From Prevotellaceae bacterium UBA2744 (lineage in GTDB: Bacteria; Bacteroidota; Bacteroidia; Bacteroidales; Bacteroidaceae), in NCBI GenBank assembly GCA_002353575.1, contig DEJQ01000019.1, positions 108,554 to 172,553 of the forward strand: DNA of 64,000 bases, in the 5' to 3' direction. This document shows positions 41,734 through 50,879 of the stretch, one piece after another. A program made the position numbers and the translations under genes. Every line of letters begins with the position of its first letter. Position 1 is the first letter of the stretch. The notes under the pieces are model-generated. The model was given only the letters and a program-made list of their open reading frames with translations, had not been told where the DNA came from and searched no databases.

Positions 41734-44709
41734 TCAATACCATTTTACAGAACTTGAGTACGAACTCTTCTTGTCGTACTTCAGTGCGTCGGTAAGTACC
41801 GAAGCATTAGCTCTCAGTGTTATGTTATATGATGTGAACGTACCGAACACCAGTCCGCAACTCATGTTGAAGCAGTGCATATCGCGTGAGATGTTTACGG
41901 TTGTCATTGAAATCTTACGTCTAGTGAAGTCCCATCCCGACGAGGCACTGATATTCCAGTTGCTCGCCAGTTTTATGCTGCCCGAGAAGTTCAGGTTGTG
42001 GGTGAACTTATACGGATAGCGCATTGTCCTTCGGTTTATCTCTGCCGAGCGGTCTTCCGCCATGTTGATACCATACGAGATGCTGAATGACCAGGGCAGG
42101 TTGAACTTCATATATCCGTCTTCGTCCAGTCCGCTCGTGTCCTCTTTCTCGTTCTTTTGTCTGCGCCGGCTCCTCAGGTTGCCTTTCTTCTCCTTCTCTT
42201 CTTCGTTTACCTCTTCCTCTCCGTTCTTCTTCTTGTCCTCCTTTTCTTCTTCGTCATACTTGTGTCTGCCGAAGAGTTTTCCGAGCGCATCCCTGAATTT
42301 CTTGAAACTTTGGTTGTTGAACGAATATGAAAGGTTTTTGCTTATACCCTGGAAGCGTCCGAACCTTCCGTACGACCATTCTGTCCTGTCGCCTACGATG
42401 ACGTTTCCGTTCTTGTCGAATGCATAGGCATAGGTGGCAAACACCGCAGCCAGATTTAGGGAGAACTTTCCGTATTTCAGACGGATTCGTGTGTTCAGGT
42501 TACTCCATTTCTGTCGTGTGGCAGCCATGTTATACGATATGTTGGCACCCAATTCGTCGATGATGCTAATCTTCTTTATACCACTCGTATCTTTGTCCGA
42601 CTTGATCTTCATCTCAATGTTGTTCGAGATGTCGAAGCTGACACTTCCCGTTTTGCCTGTTCCTGGCACTCCATACAGGGACCCTGCATAGGGCGAATAA
42701 GTCACCAGAGTCACGTTACCCTGTGTGTCGGTCTTCGTATAGGTATCGTAATATCCCCATGTCGAAGTGCTGAAGTCAGGTGCCCAGTTGAAGCTTATCG
42801 AAGGCGAGAACACATGTCGTATCATCTGAATTTTATCGCCGAATATCTTCCTGTTAGGCTTGTAGAATCCATACAGCTTCGTGTTGATGGACAAATTGGT
42901 TGTGAAGTCATACACACGGTTAAATCCCCACACCGTGTCTCTCACCACAGTCTGCTTCTCGCGGTTCCAGTCCTGATTCACCTTATGTGTGTACCATCGT
43001 TCATTGTAGGTGATGCCAGGAGTCACATTGATATACTTCAGTATGGTGAACGAAGCATTGATTGGAATGGTGTGACGCATACCATTGTTCCAGTCCTTAA
43101 TCAGGTTCGACTTCAGAAGTCTGTTCTCCTTGGTCGAGATACTGTTCGACAGTGAACCGGTATATGCAAAGGATATCTTCTCATACCAACGTTCCTTGCC
43201 GGCCGCCTTCTTGCGCTTGAACGGATAGAAACGACTTACCATAATCGACAAGTTAGGCAGGGTTACGGAGAGCATAGAGTCACGCATATTCTGTGATATG
43301 TTAGCTGATGCCGTAATCGACAGACCTATTTTCGGGAATGAATGCGAATAGCTTATGGAAGATGTTCTCGTGCTTTGCGAATACGAGGTGGGATTATAGA
43401 GCGAAGTAAGGTTTTTCTTCTCGTAACTCTGTGTGGCGAAGTTCACACTGGCCGAAAAATTACTGTTCGGACTGGCCTTCGGGTCCTGTTGGTGATTCCA
43501 TTGCAGCTTGAAGTTCTTCGACACATTATAGTCCGGCATGTTCTTTTCGCCTTCCTTCGTCACTTGATAGTTGAAATAGAAATTACCCTGATACTTATAC
43601 CTCTTCTTATATGTCGATTGGGCACCGATGCCCCACGAACCCTTCGTGAAGATTTCTCCCGTAAGTCGCAAATCGACATTGTCGTTAATGGCAAGGTAGT
43701 AACCTCCGTCGCGCAGGTAGAAACCTCTGGTCGATTCGTCGCCATACGACGGCATAATGATACCTGACGAATACTTGCTGGTGAAGGGGAAGTAGGCAAA
43801 CGGAATGGCGAGGGGTAGGGGCACATCCTCGATTACGAGCCATGCAGGACCTGAGAACACACTTTTTCCCGTGTGCACCTTTGCCCGGCTCAGCGCTATG
43901 TAAAAGTGCGGATGCTCCTCGTCGCAGGTGGTGTATCGTCCGTGTCGCAGATACAGATCATCGTCCTGTCCCTTTTTCGATTCCTCGCTCGTCAGGAATC
44001 CGTCCTGCTGCTGAGTATATACATTCTCGATGAATCCCTTCTTCGTCTTGAAGTTGTACGACATCTTCTCCATCTCGTAACTGTCTTCGCCCTCCTTGAA
44101 TATAGGAGTGCCATACAGCTTACCCAGTGAATCCAGGGCACCTACGGCATGCACAATAGAACTGTCCATATTCATCTTTATCTCCTCCGACTTCAGTTCT
44201 ATGTTTGTATAGTTCACCTGAGCATCACCATACAGGATAGCATTCTTATCGCCCATCATGAAAACCACCGAGTCGTTAGCGGTATAAACCACGGGAGCTT
44301 CGAGCGGCGGGTCCTTCTTGCTTGCGTTTATGGAGTCTTGGACTGCAGCAATCGAGTCGTTCCACTGCACAGCTTTCCTCGTCTGCTTTACCTCGTAGGC
44401 ATCCATCAGCGAATCGAGAGCTACGAGCGAGAGCGAATCCATCCGTGCCAGACTGTCCTTGCTGATTCCCAGTTCGGCGAGAATCTTGTCCGACAATCTC
44501 TTCACCGAGTCCGCCTTCAGGTCTATTTCCGACATTTTTGTCTCGCCAGCATCCTTTAGAGTGGAATCAACCTTCAGAGAATCAGTGACTGAATCGGGCA
44601 CAGCACCCATGAAAGGAGTGCGTCCAACAAAAAAACCACCAAAGCCGAACACCGAGAATGTGGCTAAGGTAAGCAGCATCACCACCAATATATATTGTCT
44701 GATTCTCAA
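41734..44709 (-). CDS. lptD: LptD-like outer membrane protein
   Basis: A 991-residue protein with a membrane or signal segment at 8-26. A long Ser/Asp/Lys linker (to about residue 145) is followed by an LptA/OstA-type domain (about 150-240, MGDKNAILYGDAQVNYTNI). The LptD signature region then appears: YTTCDEEHPHFYIALSRAKV, PLAIPFAYFPF and SYGDESTRGFYLRDGGYYLAI. The rest is a large C-terminal beta-barrel with an acidic Lys/Glu-rich insertion near residue 830. LptD with LptE inserts lipopolysaccharide in the outer membrane. It heads the ruvX-def-TPR gene run. A Bacteroidetes LptD paralogue is also possible. Confidence 0.85.
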   Translation of the reverse strand: MRIRQYILVVMLLTLATFSVFGFGGFFVGRTPFMGAVPDSVTDSLKVDSTLKDAGETKMSEIDLKADSVKRLSDKILAELGISKDSLARMDSLSLVALDSLMDAYEVKQTRKAVQWNDSIAAVQDSINASKKDPPLEAPVVYTANDSVVFMMGDKNAILYGDAQVNYTNIELKSEEIKMNMDSSIVHAVGALDSLGKLYGTPIFKEGEDSYEMEKMSYNFKTKKGFIENVYTQQQDGFLTSEESKKGQDDDLYLRHGRYTTCDEEHPHFYIALSRAKVHTGKSVFSGPAWLVIEDVPLPLAIPFAYFPFTSKYSSGIIMPSYGDESTRGFYLRDGGYYLAINDNVDLRLTGEIFTKGSWGIGAQSTYKKRYKYQGNFYFNYQVTKEGEKNMPDYNVSKNFKLQWNHQQDPKASPNSNFSASVNFATQSYEKKNLTSLYNPTSYSQSTRTSSISYSHSFPKIGLSITASANISQNMRDSMLSVTLPNLSIMVSRFYPFKRKKAAGKERWYEKISFAYTGSLSNSISTKENRLLKSNLIKDWNNGMRHTIPINASFTILKYINVTPGITYNERWYTHKVNQDWNREKQTVVRDTVWGFNRVYDFTTNLSINTKLYGFYKPNRKIFGDKIQMIRHVFSPSISFNWAPDFSTSTWGYYDTYTKTDTQGNVTLVTYSPYAGSLYGVPGTGKTGSVSFDISNNIEMKIKSDKDTSGIKKISIIDELGANISYNMAATRQKWSNLNTRIRLKYGKFSLNLAAVFATYAYAFDKNGNVIVGDRTEWSYGRFGRFQGISKNLSYSFNNQSFKKFRDALGKLFGRHKYDEEEKEDKKKNGEEEVNEEEKEKKGNLRSRRRQKNEKEDTSGLDEDGYMKFNLPWSFSISYGINMAEDRSAEINRRTMRYPYKFTHNLNFSGSIKLASNWNISASSGWDFTRRKISMTTVNISRDMHCFNMSCGLVFGTFTSYNITLRANASVLTDALKYDKKSSYSSSVKWY

Positions 44710-44730
44710 ATTGCCATTGTAAAAACGGCA

Positions 44731-44738
44731 CGAAGGTA
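44731..44738 (-). promoter_or_regulatory. -7 box (TACCTTCG) for the LptD-like gene
   Basis: TACCTTCGTGC read on the minus strand, 21 bp before the ATG. No -33 element at the right distance is clear. Confidence 0.55.
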
Positions 44739-45286
44739 CGCAATATTCTCCAAAAATACTCTATAAAAAAATAAAATTTAACCATCGGCTACATTATTTA
44801 TATCCAAAACGCGGACGTTCCTCCAAAATGCATTACAACATAAAAACCGCATCCTTAAATTCTCTTTATTGATTCGTGTGTGTGTGCTGTTAAACTAAGA
44901 ATTTTTTGTTTCTAAACTTAGAAAAAATTTTTTTCTAGTTATGTAGCAAAAATCGTTGTTCTTTTGTCTGTTTCCAACAATACTGCAAAGGTGCAAAAAA
45001 TTAGGAGGGGAGTCCTGCTTTTCAATTGTTTTTCCATGAAACAATCGAAGCGAATAACCTCAGGGCGTTTTGAGAAATTTGTTTTGACAAATTATAAGGA
45101 GTATAATATGGAATTTAAACCTTGTGCGGCTCAGGTCAGATTGGAATATTGTAGAAGAACAAACGGATACTATGTGGGATGATTTCCTAATGAAGAAAGT
45201 AGAGATTTTTTATCCTGTGGGCAGTTCGAAGTTGCTCTACAGGAGAAATCTGCGCTGAGTATATTGGACATGTAAAAGGAAATGCG
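44739..45286. other. 548-bp A/T-rich intergenic region, largely unexplained
   Basis: The longest gap in the window, between the LptD-like gene (minus) and upp (plus). It holds a (GT)-rich run at 44876-44889; an A/T-rich inverted repeat TTTCTAA-AC-TTAGAAA at 44909-44924 inside longer T and A tracts; a small open frame with a ribosome binding site (45108-45182); and a hairpin of CCTGTGGG with CTCTACAGG at 45214-45243. No tRNA, tmRNA or signal recognition RNA pattern was recognised. A small RNA is possible but unproven. Confidence 0.6.
45108..45182 (+). CDS. possible 24-residue small protein
   Basis: A short frame beginning MEFKPCAAQVRLEYC and ending NGYYVG, preceded by AAGGAG six bases before the ATG, one of the few strong Shine-Dalgarno-like sites seen in this window. 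A longer in-frame version could start at 45036 (48 residues). It has two cysteines and no membrane segment. It is 137 bp before upp and could be a leader peptide, a degraded gene or chance. Confidence 0.25.
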   Translation: MEFKPCAAQVRLEYCRRTNGYYVG

Positions 45287-45294
45287 TACTTTTG
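45264..45294 (+). promoter_or_regulatory. -33/-7 promoter for upp
   Basis: TTG at 45264-45266 (inside ATTGG), a 20-bp gap to TACTTTTG at 45287-45294, and the ATG 25 bp further on. Close to the Bacteroidetes promoter layout. Confidence 0.6.
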
Positions 45295-45319
45295 CAGCAT
45301 AATAAAAACACTATACATT

Positions 45320-46006
45320 ATGAAAGTTGTTAATTTTGCGGAAGAAAATAGCATTATCAACCATTTTATGGCAGAGCTGAGAGATAAGTCGTACCAGAAG
45401 AATCGAATGACGTTTCGCCACAACGTGGAACGTATTGGTGAGTTAATGGCCTATGAACTGTCGAAGACGCTGGAGTATAAGCCTAAGACAGTGAAGACTC
45501 CGTTGGGACAGGTTGATATTCCACTGATGAGCCAGAAGGATATGGTTGTAGCTACTGTACTGCGTGCCGGACTGCCTTTCCATCAGGGCTTTCTCAATGT
45601 TTTTGATGGAGCCGACAATGCTTTCGTTTCGGCTTACCGAATGTATATCAATCGTGAGCATACCGAAGTAGGCGTACATGCTGAATATATCGCTACACCG
45701 AGCGTAAAGGGTAAGACTCTGCTTATTGTTGACCCTATGCTGGCTACTGGCGGCAGCCTGGCTGCTGCAATCGAGGCTCTGATGGAAGCAGGTAAACCGA
45801 AGAAAATTCATGTGTGCTGCATAATTGCTGCTCCCGAAGGTATCGATGTCGTGAAAAAGGCTCTGCCCGAAGACTCTACCATCTGGTGCGCTTCCATAGA
45901 CCAAGGCATGAACGAACAAAAGTATATAGTTCCGGGATTCGGTGACTGCGGAGACCTCTGCTATGGCGAGAAGCTGCAGTCGTTCCGAAAGATTGTTGAC
46001 AAGTAG
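45320..46006 (+). CDS. upp: uracil phosphoribosyltransferase
   Basis: A 228-residue enzyme that salvages uracil to UMP using PRPP. The PRPP motif is VDPMLATGGSLAAAIEAL (about residue 138), and the uracil-binding segment is YIVPGFGDCGDLCYG near the C terminus. The ATVLRAGLPFHQGFLNVF segment is typical of the Bacteroidetes group. It is transcribed alone, with a promoter at 45264 and a terminator at 46008. Confidence 0.96.
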   Translation: MKVVNFAEENSIINHFMAELRDKSYQKNRMTFRHNVERIGELMAYELSKTLEYKPKTVKTPLGQVDIPLMSQKDMVVATVLRAGLPFHQGFLNVFDGADNAFVSAYRMYINREHTEVGVHAEYIATPSVKGKTLLIVDPMLATGGSLAAAIEALMEAGKPKKIHVCCIIAAPEGIDVVKKALPEDSTIWCASIDQGMNEQKYIVPGFGDCGDLCYGEKLQSFRKIVDK

Positions 46007-46007
46007 T

Positions 46008-46031
46008 AGCGGTCGGTGTTGCCGCTTTTTT
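46008..46031 (+). terminator. terminator after upp
   Basis: AGCGG (46008-46012) pairs with CCGCT (46022-46026) across a 9-base loop, followed by six T residues. It extends 2 bp into the stop codon of the convergent HD-domain gene. Confidence 0.6.
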
Positions 46032-46566
46032 ATTCAAATATTTTATTCCAGGCCTGGAAGCGGGCTGTGCCGTCGTTGCCGAATTTAAGGATTTTGTTGC
46101 AGGCTTCTTCTACTGTCCGCTCGTATTCGAGGCGGGTCTTGGAGAAGAACTTGTCGGCATAGCAGATGATCTGTTCTTCGATGGTTACGGGCAGGAAGTC
46201 CTGAAGAGGAAGGGGGAGCGATTGCGCCTTGATGTCGGTTATGGTGATGCCGGTGCCGGTGTGACGTTCGCATACTCGCGCATGTCGCTCGAAGCCTTCC
46301 TTTCGCATTATTTCTGCCCCTAGAATTCCGTGACGAATGTATGGCTCGGTGCCGAAACAATAGATGCCGGGGGCGTTGGTAAGGAAGATGCCGAGGTCGT
46401 GGAGCATAGCAGCTTCTTCGATAAACTGGCGGTCGGCATCCAGTTCGGGGTGCTTATCGACAATACGAAGTGCCTTGTCGGCAACAAGTCGCGAATGAAC
46501 AGTCAAAATGTGTTTCAGTTCATTATCTTCAGGATAATACTTGTCTATAATGCTATTGTAGTCCAT
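46030..46566 (-). CDS. HD-domain phosphohydrolase-like protein
   Basis: A 178-residue protein. The metal-binding HD pattern is seen as HILTVHSRLVADKAL, then EEAAMLHDLGIF, a histidine in IRHGILGAEIMR, and CERHTGTG. This matches small HD hydrolases that act on phosphomonoesters or nucleotides; the substrate is unknown. The start at 46566 is chosen because the promoter at 46609-46616 leaves about 35 bases of leader, while the ATG at 46596 would be nearly leaderless and the one at 46611 overlaps the -7 box. It converges on upp. Confidence 0.82.
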   Translation of the reverse strand: MDYNSIIDKYYPEDNELKHILTVHSRLVADKALRIVDKHPELDADRQFIEEAAMLHDLGIFLTNAPGIYCFGTEPYIRHGILGAEIMRKEGFERHARVCERHTGTGITITDIKAQSLPLPLQDFLPVTIEEQIICYADKFFSKTRLEYERTVEEACNKILKFGNDGTARFQAWNKIFE

Positions 46567-46608
46567 TTTTTTTACTTCCGTTTTTTTGTTCTTCATATAA
46601 ATTATGTG

Positions 46609-46616
46609 CAAAAGTA
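46609..46616 (-). promoter_or_regulatory. -7 box (TACTTTTG) for the HD-domain gene
   Basis: TACTTTTGCAC on the minus strand. Back to back with the valS box at 46641-46648 with a 24-bp spacer; the arms match over 10 of 11 bp. Confidence 0.55.
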
Positions 46617-46640
46617 GTGGAAAAATCCAAAAAATGAATG

Positions 46641-46648
46641 TACCTTTG
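46641..46648 (+). promoter_or_regulatory. -7 box (TACCTTTG) for valS
   Basis: TACCTTTGCAC lies 33 bp before the valS ATG, divergent from the HD-gene promoter. Confidence 0.6.
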
Positions 46649-46681
46649 CACGAAATTTGAAAAAAAAACAGATAATTACCA

Positions 46682-49426
46682 ATGGAATTAGCAAGTAAGT
46701 ACTCTCCGCAGGAGATTGAAAAGAGATGGTATCAATACTGGATAGACAATAAATTGTTTGCCAGCAAACCCGATGGTCGCGAACCATACACTATAGTCAT
46801 TCCGCCGCCAAACGTTACGGGTGTGCTCCACATGGGACACATGCTGAACAATACTATTCAGGACATCCTGGTGCGCAAGGCACGGCTCGACGGAAAGAAC
46901 GCATGCTGGGTTCCGGGTACGGACCATGCTTCGATTGCTACCGAAGCCAAGGTGGTGAACCGATTGGCTGAGCAGGGTATCAAAAAGCGTGACTTGACTC
47001 GCGAGGAGTTCCTGAAGCATGCATGGGCATGGACTGAGGAACACGGAGGCATCATCCTGAAGCAACTGCGTCGTCTGGGTGCGAGTTGCGACTGGGATCG
47101 CACTGCATTCACGATGGACGAGAAGCGTAGCGAATCGGTGATGAAGGTGTTCGTAGATCTGTATGAGAAAGGACTCATCTACCGCGGACTGCGAATGGTG
47201 AACTGGGATCCGAAGGCACAGACTGTGCTTTCGACCGAGGAGGTCATCTATCGTGACGAGAAGAGCAAACTGTACTATCTGAAATACTATGTCGCAGACC
47301 CTGAGAACCTGCAGGCTGTAGGCAGCAAGGTATCAATCGAGGCTCTGACTCAGGAGGGCAACGTGATTCATAAAGATTCGAAGGGATACTATGCTGTAGT
47401 GGCCACGACCCGTCCAGAGACTATAATGGGTGATACGGCTATGTGTATCAATCCAAAGGATCCGAAAAACCAGTGGTTGAGAGGCCATAAGGTGATTGTG
47501 CCATTGGTAGGCAGAGTGATTCCGGTTATCGAAGATAGATATGTAGATATAGAATTCGGAACAGGCTGTCTGAAGGTGACTCCGGCACACGATGCTAACG
47601 ACTATGCTCTGGGTAAGACTCACAACCTGGAGACTATTGACATATTCAATCCGGACGGAACTCTGAGCGAGGCTGCAGGGTTGTATGTCGGTCAGGACCG
47701 TATGGATGTGCGCAAACAGATAGCTATCGACCTACAGGATGCAGGGTTGATGGAGAAAATAGAGGATTACGACAATAAGGTAGGCTACTCGGAGCGTAAT
47801 CAGGATACAGCCGTAGAACCGCGACTCTGCAAGCAGTGGTTCCTGAATATGAAGCACTTCGCAGATATTGCTCTGCCACCTGTACTTGATGGTAAAATCA
47901 AGTTCTATCCGACAAAGTACGTGACTACTTACCGCAACTGGCTGGAGAATATCCAGGACTGGTGTATCAGTCGCCAGCTATGGTGGGGACACCGCATTCC
48001 GGCTTATTTCTTGCCAACAGGTGAAAACGAGGAAGAGCGCTATGTGGTAGCCCTGACAAAGGAGAAGGCACTGGAGAAGGCTAAGAAGATAGAAGGGTAT
48101 GAGAATATTACCATCGACCAGTTGCAGCGCGACGAGGATGCCCTTGACACCTGGTTCTCATCTTGGTTGTGGCCGATAAGCTTGTTCGACGGAATCAACA
48201 ATCCGGGCAACGAAGAGATAAAGTACTACTATCCTACATCTGTTCTAGTGACTGGTCCCGATATTATTTTCTTCTGGGTGGCCCGCATGATTATGGCAGG
48301 CGAGGAATATCTGAAGGATGTACCGTTCCGCAGCGTATATTTTACAGGTATCGTACGTGATAAACTGGGAAGAAAGATGTCGAAGTCGCTCGGAAACTCT
48401 CCTGACCCACTGGGACTGATAGACCAATACGGAGCAGACGGAGTGCGCATGGGTATGCTGTTGTCGGCACCTGCAGGAAACGACATTCTCTTCGACGAGC
48501 AGCTCTGCCAGCAGGGTGCTGCCTTCTGTAATAAGATATGGAATGCATTCCGACTGGTTAAGGGCTGGCAGGTGGATAAGGACCTGAAGCAGCCAATGAG
48601 CAATGCGAATGCTTCTACCTGGATGGAGGCTAAGATAAAGAGTGCATACGAAGAGATAAACGACCTATATGGCAAGTATCGTCTTAACGAGGCTCTGATG
48701 TCGGTATTCAAGTTGTTTACCGACGAATTCTCAGGATGGTATCTGGAAATGATAAAACCGGCTTATCAAGCTCCGATTGACCAGAAAACCCTGGAGGAAA
48801 CTCTGTGTTTCTTCGAACAGCTGATGAAGATAATTCATCCGTTCATGCCATTCATCACCGAGGAACTGTACCAGCACATCGCTGAGCGCAAGGATGGTGA
48901 GAGCATCATGGTAAGTCCGCTGGAGATTGCTGCTCCAACAGCCAAGGATGCAGAAATCATTGCGAAGTACGAAGAATTGAAGCAGGTGGTTTCCGGTGTG
49001 CGTGCTGTGCGCCAGAGTAAGAACATATCTCCACGCGAACCACTCACATTAGAAGTGGTAATCGCAGCAGATGCGGATAACATAACCAAGGATGATGCTC
49101 TGGGAATGACCATCAGCAAGATGGCTTCGCTGGCTGGCATCGAGTATGTAGGCGAGAAGAGTGATGGCACTTCGGCATTCATGATAGGTACTACGGAATA
49201 TGCCGTGCAACTGGGTAACCTCATAGATACAGAGGCCGAGATTCAGAAACTGGAGGCAGAACTGAAGCACTTGCAGGGTTTCCTCGTGAGTGTGCAGAAG
49301 AAACTGTCGAACGAGCGTTTCGTTGCTAATGCTCCGGCACAGGTTGTGGAACTGGAACGCAAGAAGCAGGCAGACGCAGAATCCAAGATAGCAACTATAA
49401 CGGAAAGTCTGGCTAAACTGAGATAA
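46682..49426 (+). CDS. valS: valyl-tRNA synthetase
   Basis: A 914-residue class Ia synthetase. The HIGH motif is HMGHM in PPPNVTGVLHMGHMLN (about 48), the CP1 editing domain spans about 190-340 (VVATTRPETIMGDTAM), KMSKS is in LGRKMSKSLGNSPDP (about 560), and a C-terminal coiled coil is at 850-914 (EAEIQKLEAELKHLQ). Length is normal. The MATE pump gene begins 7 bp downstream. Confidence 0.98.
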   Translation: MELASKYSPQEIEKRWYQYWIDNKLFASKPDGREPYTIVIPPPNVTGVLHMGHMLNNTIQDILVRKARLDGKNACWVPGTDHASIATEAKVVNRLAEQGIKKRDLTREEFLKHAWAWTEEHGGIILKQLRRLGASCDWDRTAFTMDEKRSESVMKVFVDLYEKGLIYRGLRMVNWDPKAQTVLSTEEVIYRDEKSKLYYLKYYVADPENLQAVGSKVSIEALTQEGNVIHKDSKGYYAVVATTRPETIMGDTAMCINPKDPKNQWLRGHKVIVPLVGRVIPVIEDRYVDIEFGTGCLKVTPAHDANDYALGKTHNLETIDIFNPDGTLSEAAGLYVGQDRMDVRKQIAIDLQDAGLMEKIEDYDNKVGYSERNQDTAVEPRLCKQWFLNMKHFADIALPPVLDGKIKFYPTKYVTTYRNWLENIQDWCISRQLWWGHRIPAYFLPTGENEEERYVVALTKEKALEKAKKIEGYENITIDQLQRDEDALDTWFSSWLWPISLFDGINNPGNEEIKYYYPTSVLVTGPDIIFFWVARMIMAGEEYLKDVPFRSVYFTGIVRDKLGRKMSKSLGNSPDPLGLIDQYGADGVRMGMLLSAPAGNDILFDEQLCQQGAAFCNKIWNAFRLVKGWQVDKDLKQPMSNANASTWMEAKIKSAYEEINDLYGKYRLNEALMSVFKLFTDEFSGWYLEMIKPAYQAPIDQKTLEETLCFFEQLMKIIHPFMPFITEELYQHIAERKDGESIMVSPLEIAAPTAKDAEIIAKYEELKQVVSGVRAVRQSKNISPREPLTLEVVIAADADNITKDDALGMTISKMASLAGIEYVGEKSDGTSAFMIGTTEYAVQLGNLIDTEAEIQKLEAELKHLQGFLVSVQKKLSNERFVANAPAQVVELERKKQADAESKIATITESLAKLR

Positions 49427-49433
49427 TTGGTAT

Positions 49434-50864
49434 ATGGCAAGAAGCATGTCGAAAGATGAACTTCTTGGTTTGGTCAGAAAGGGAGCAAGAAGTATGTCGT
49501 GGCAAGAAAAGCTGCGACTTACTATTTTGTTGAGTCTGCCCGCGATGGTGGCACAGATTTCATCGATAGCAATGCAGATAATAGATGCAGCTATGCTGGG
49601 ACACCTGGGCACACTGGAATCTGCTACCGTAGGACTGGTATCGACGACGATATGGATGTTTGGTGGACTGTGCTCAGCCTTTGCTACGGGCTTTGCCGTG
49701 CAGGTAGCCCACAGAGTGGGGGCGGAAGATTCCGAGGGTGCCAGAAATATAGTAAAACAGGGAATGGTGGCCTGTTTGGCATTCGGACTACTGATGATGA
49801 CGATAGGACTTTCGATTGCGCCTATGCTGCCATACTGGCTGGGAGCAGAGAGAAGTCTGTGCAATGGGGCTTCGGAGTACTTCAGCATCGTTGCTCTTGC
49901 CTTTCCGATTCTGGAGGTTAATATGCTGGCAGCAGCAAGTTTGAGATGTTCGGGAAATATTAAGGTTCCAAGTTTTCTGAATGCTTCGATGTGTATGATA
50001 GATATCATATTTAATTATGTGTTCATCTTCAGACTGAATATGGGAACGAGGGGGGCTGCATTGGGAACTCTGGTAGCTTATATCGTCACTATGTTGATGA
50101 TGACTTATTACCTGACGATGAAGGATGAACGACTCCGATTCTCGCTTGACTCTACAAATGCGGCTTCGTCGGATCTGCAGGCTTTCATACCTCGTAAGGA
50201 AACACTTAAAAATGTGCTGAGAATCGGTTCTCCGATAGGATTGGAAAGAGGTGTGATGTGTGGTGCACAGATAGCCATTACACGAATCATAGCTCCGCTG
50301 GGGTCGGTCGCCATAGCTGCAAATACATTCGGAATAAATATAGAGAGTTTGTGCTATATGCCAGGATATGGTATATCGGAAGCTGCAACTACAATGGTAG
50401 GTCAGAGTGCCGGTGCAAGAAGGAAGGACTTGATGCGCAGTTTTGCCTGGATTTCTATGGCGCTGGGTATGTCGATAATGGCTCTGATGGGATTCCTGAT
50501 GGCTGTGTTTGCTCCAGAGATGATGAGTATAGTTACAAACGATCAGGACGTGATAGACCTGGGAGCAGAAGTGCTTCGTATCGAAGCTTGGGCAGAACCT
50601 ATGTTTGCCGCAAGCATTGTTGCCTATGGAGCATTTGTGGGATCGGGAAATACTTTGATTCCAAGTGTTCTGAATTTGGGCAGCATATGGATTGTAAGAC
50701 TCACACTTGCAACCTTGCTGGCTCCAACGATGGGACTCAGGGGTGTGTGGATTGCTATGTGTATAGAACTATGCTGGCGAGGAATGGTCTTCATTATCAG
50801 GCTGATGGGCAGAAGCTGGACGAAGGAGAGCATATCAGATGTGAAAGACGAACTAAATGAATAA
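49434..50864 (+). CDS. MATE-family efflux transporter
   Basis: A 476-residue inner membrane protein with about twelve hydrophobic helices in two similar halves. The first helix after the cytoplasmic N terminus reads LTILLSLPAMVAQISSIAMQIIDAAMLGHLG, and the second half repeats the pattern from about residue 255 (RIGSPIGLERGVMCGAQ). It probably exports organic cations or drugs using Na+ or H+; substrate unknown. It follows valS by 7 bp and may share its transcript. An ATG at 49446 is an alternative start. Confidence 0.9.
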   Translation: MARSMSKDELLGLVRKGARSMSWQEKLRLTILLSLPAMVAQISSIAMQIIDAAMLGHLGTLESATVGLVSTTIWMFGGLCSAFATGFAVQVAHRVGAEDSEGARNIVKQGMVACLAFGLLMMTIGLSIAPMLPYWLGAERSLCNGASEYFSIVALAFPILEVNMLAAASLRCSGNIKVPSFLNASMCMIDIIFNYVFIFRLNMGTRGAALGTLVAYIVTMLMMTYYLTMKDERLRFSLDSTNAASSDLQAFIPRKETLKNVLRIGSPIGLERGVMCGAQIAITRIIAPLGSVAIAANTFGINIESLCYMPGYGISEAATTMVGQSAGARRKDLMRSFAWISMALGMSIMALMGFLMAVFAPEMMSIVTNDQDVIDLGAEVLRIEAWAEPMFAASIVAYGAFVGSGNTLIPSVLNLGSIWIVRLTLATLLAPTMGLRGVWIAMCIELCWRGMVFIIRLMGRSWTKESISDVKDELNE

Positions 50865-50879
50865 TATAATAATAAAAAA

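Noticed and set aside
44876..44889. GT-rich run as a phase-variable tract
   Set aside because: The dinucleotide run is short and not next to a start codon or promoter box.
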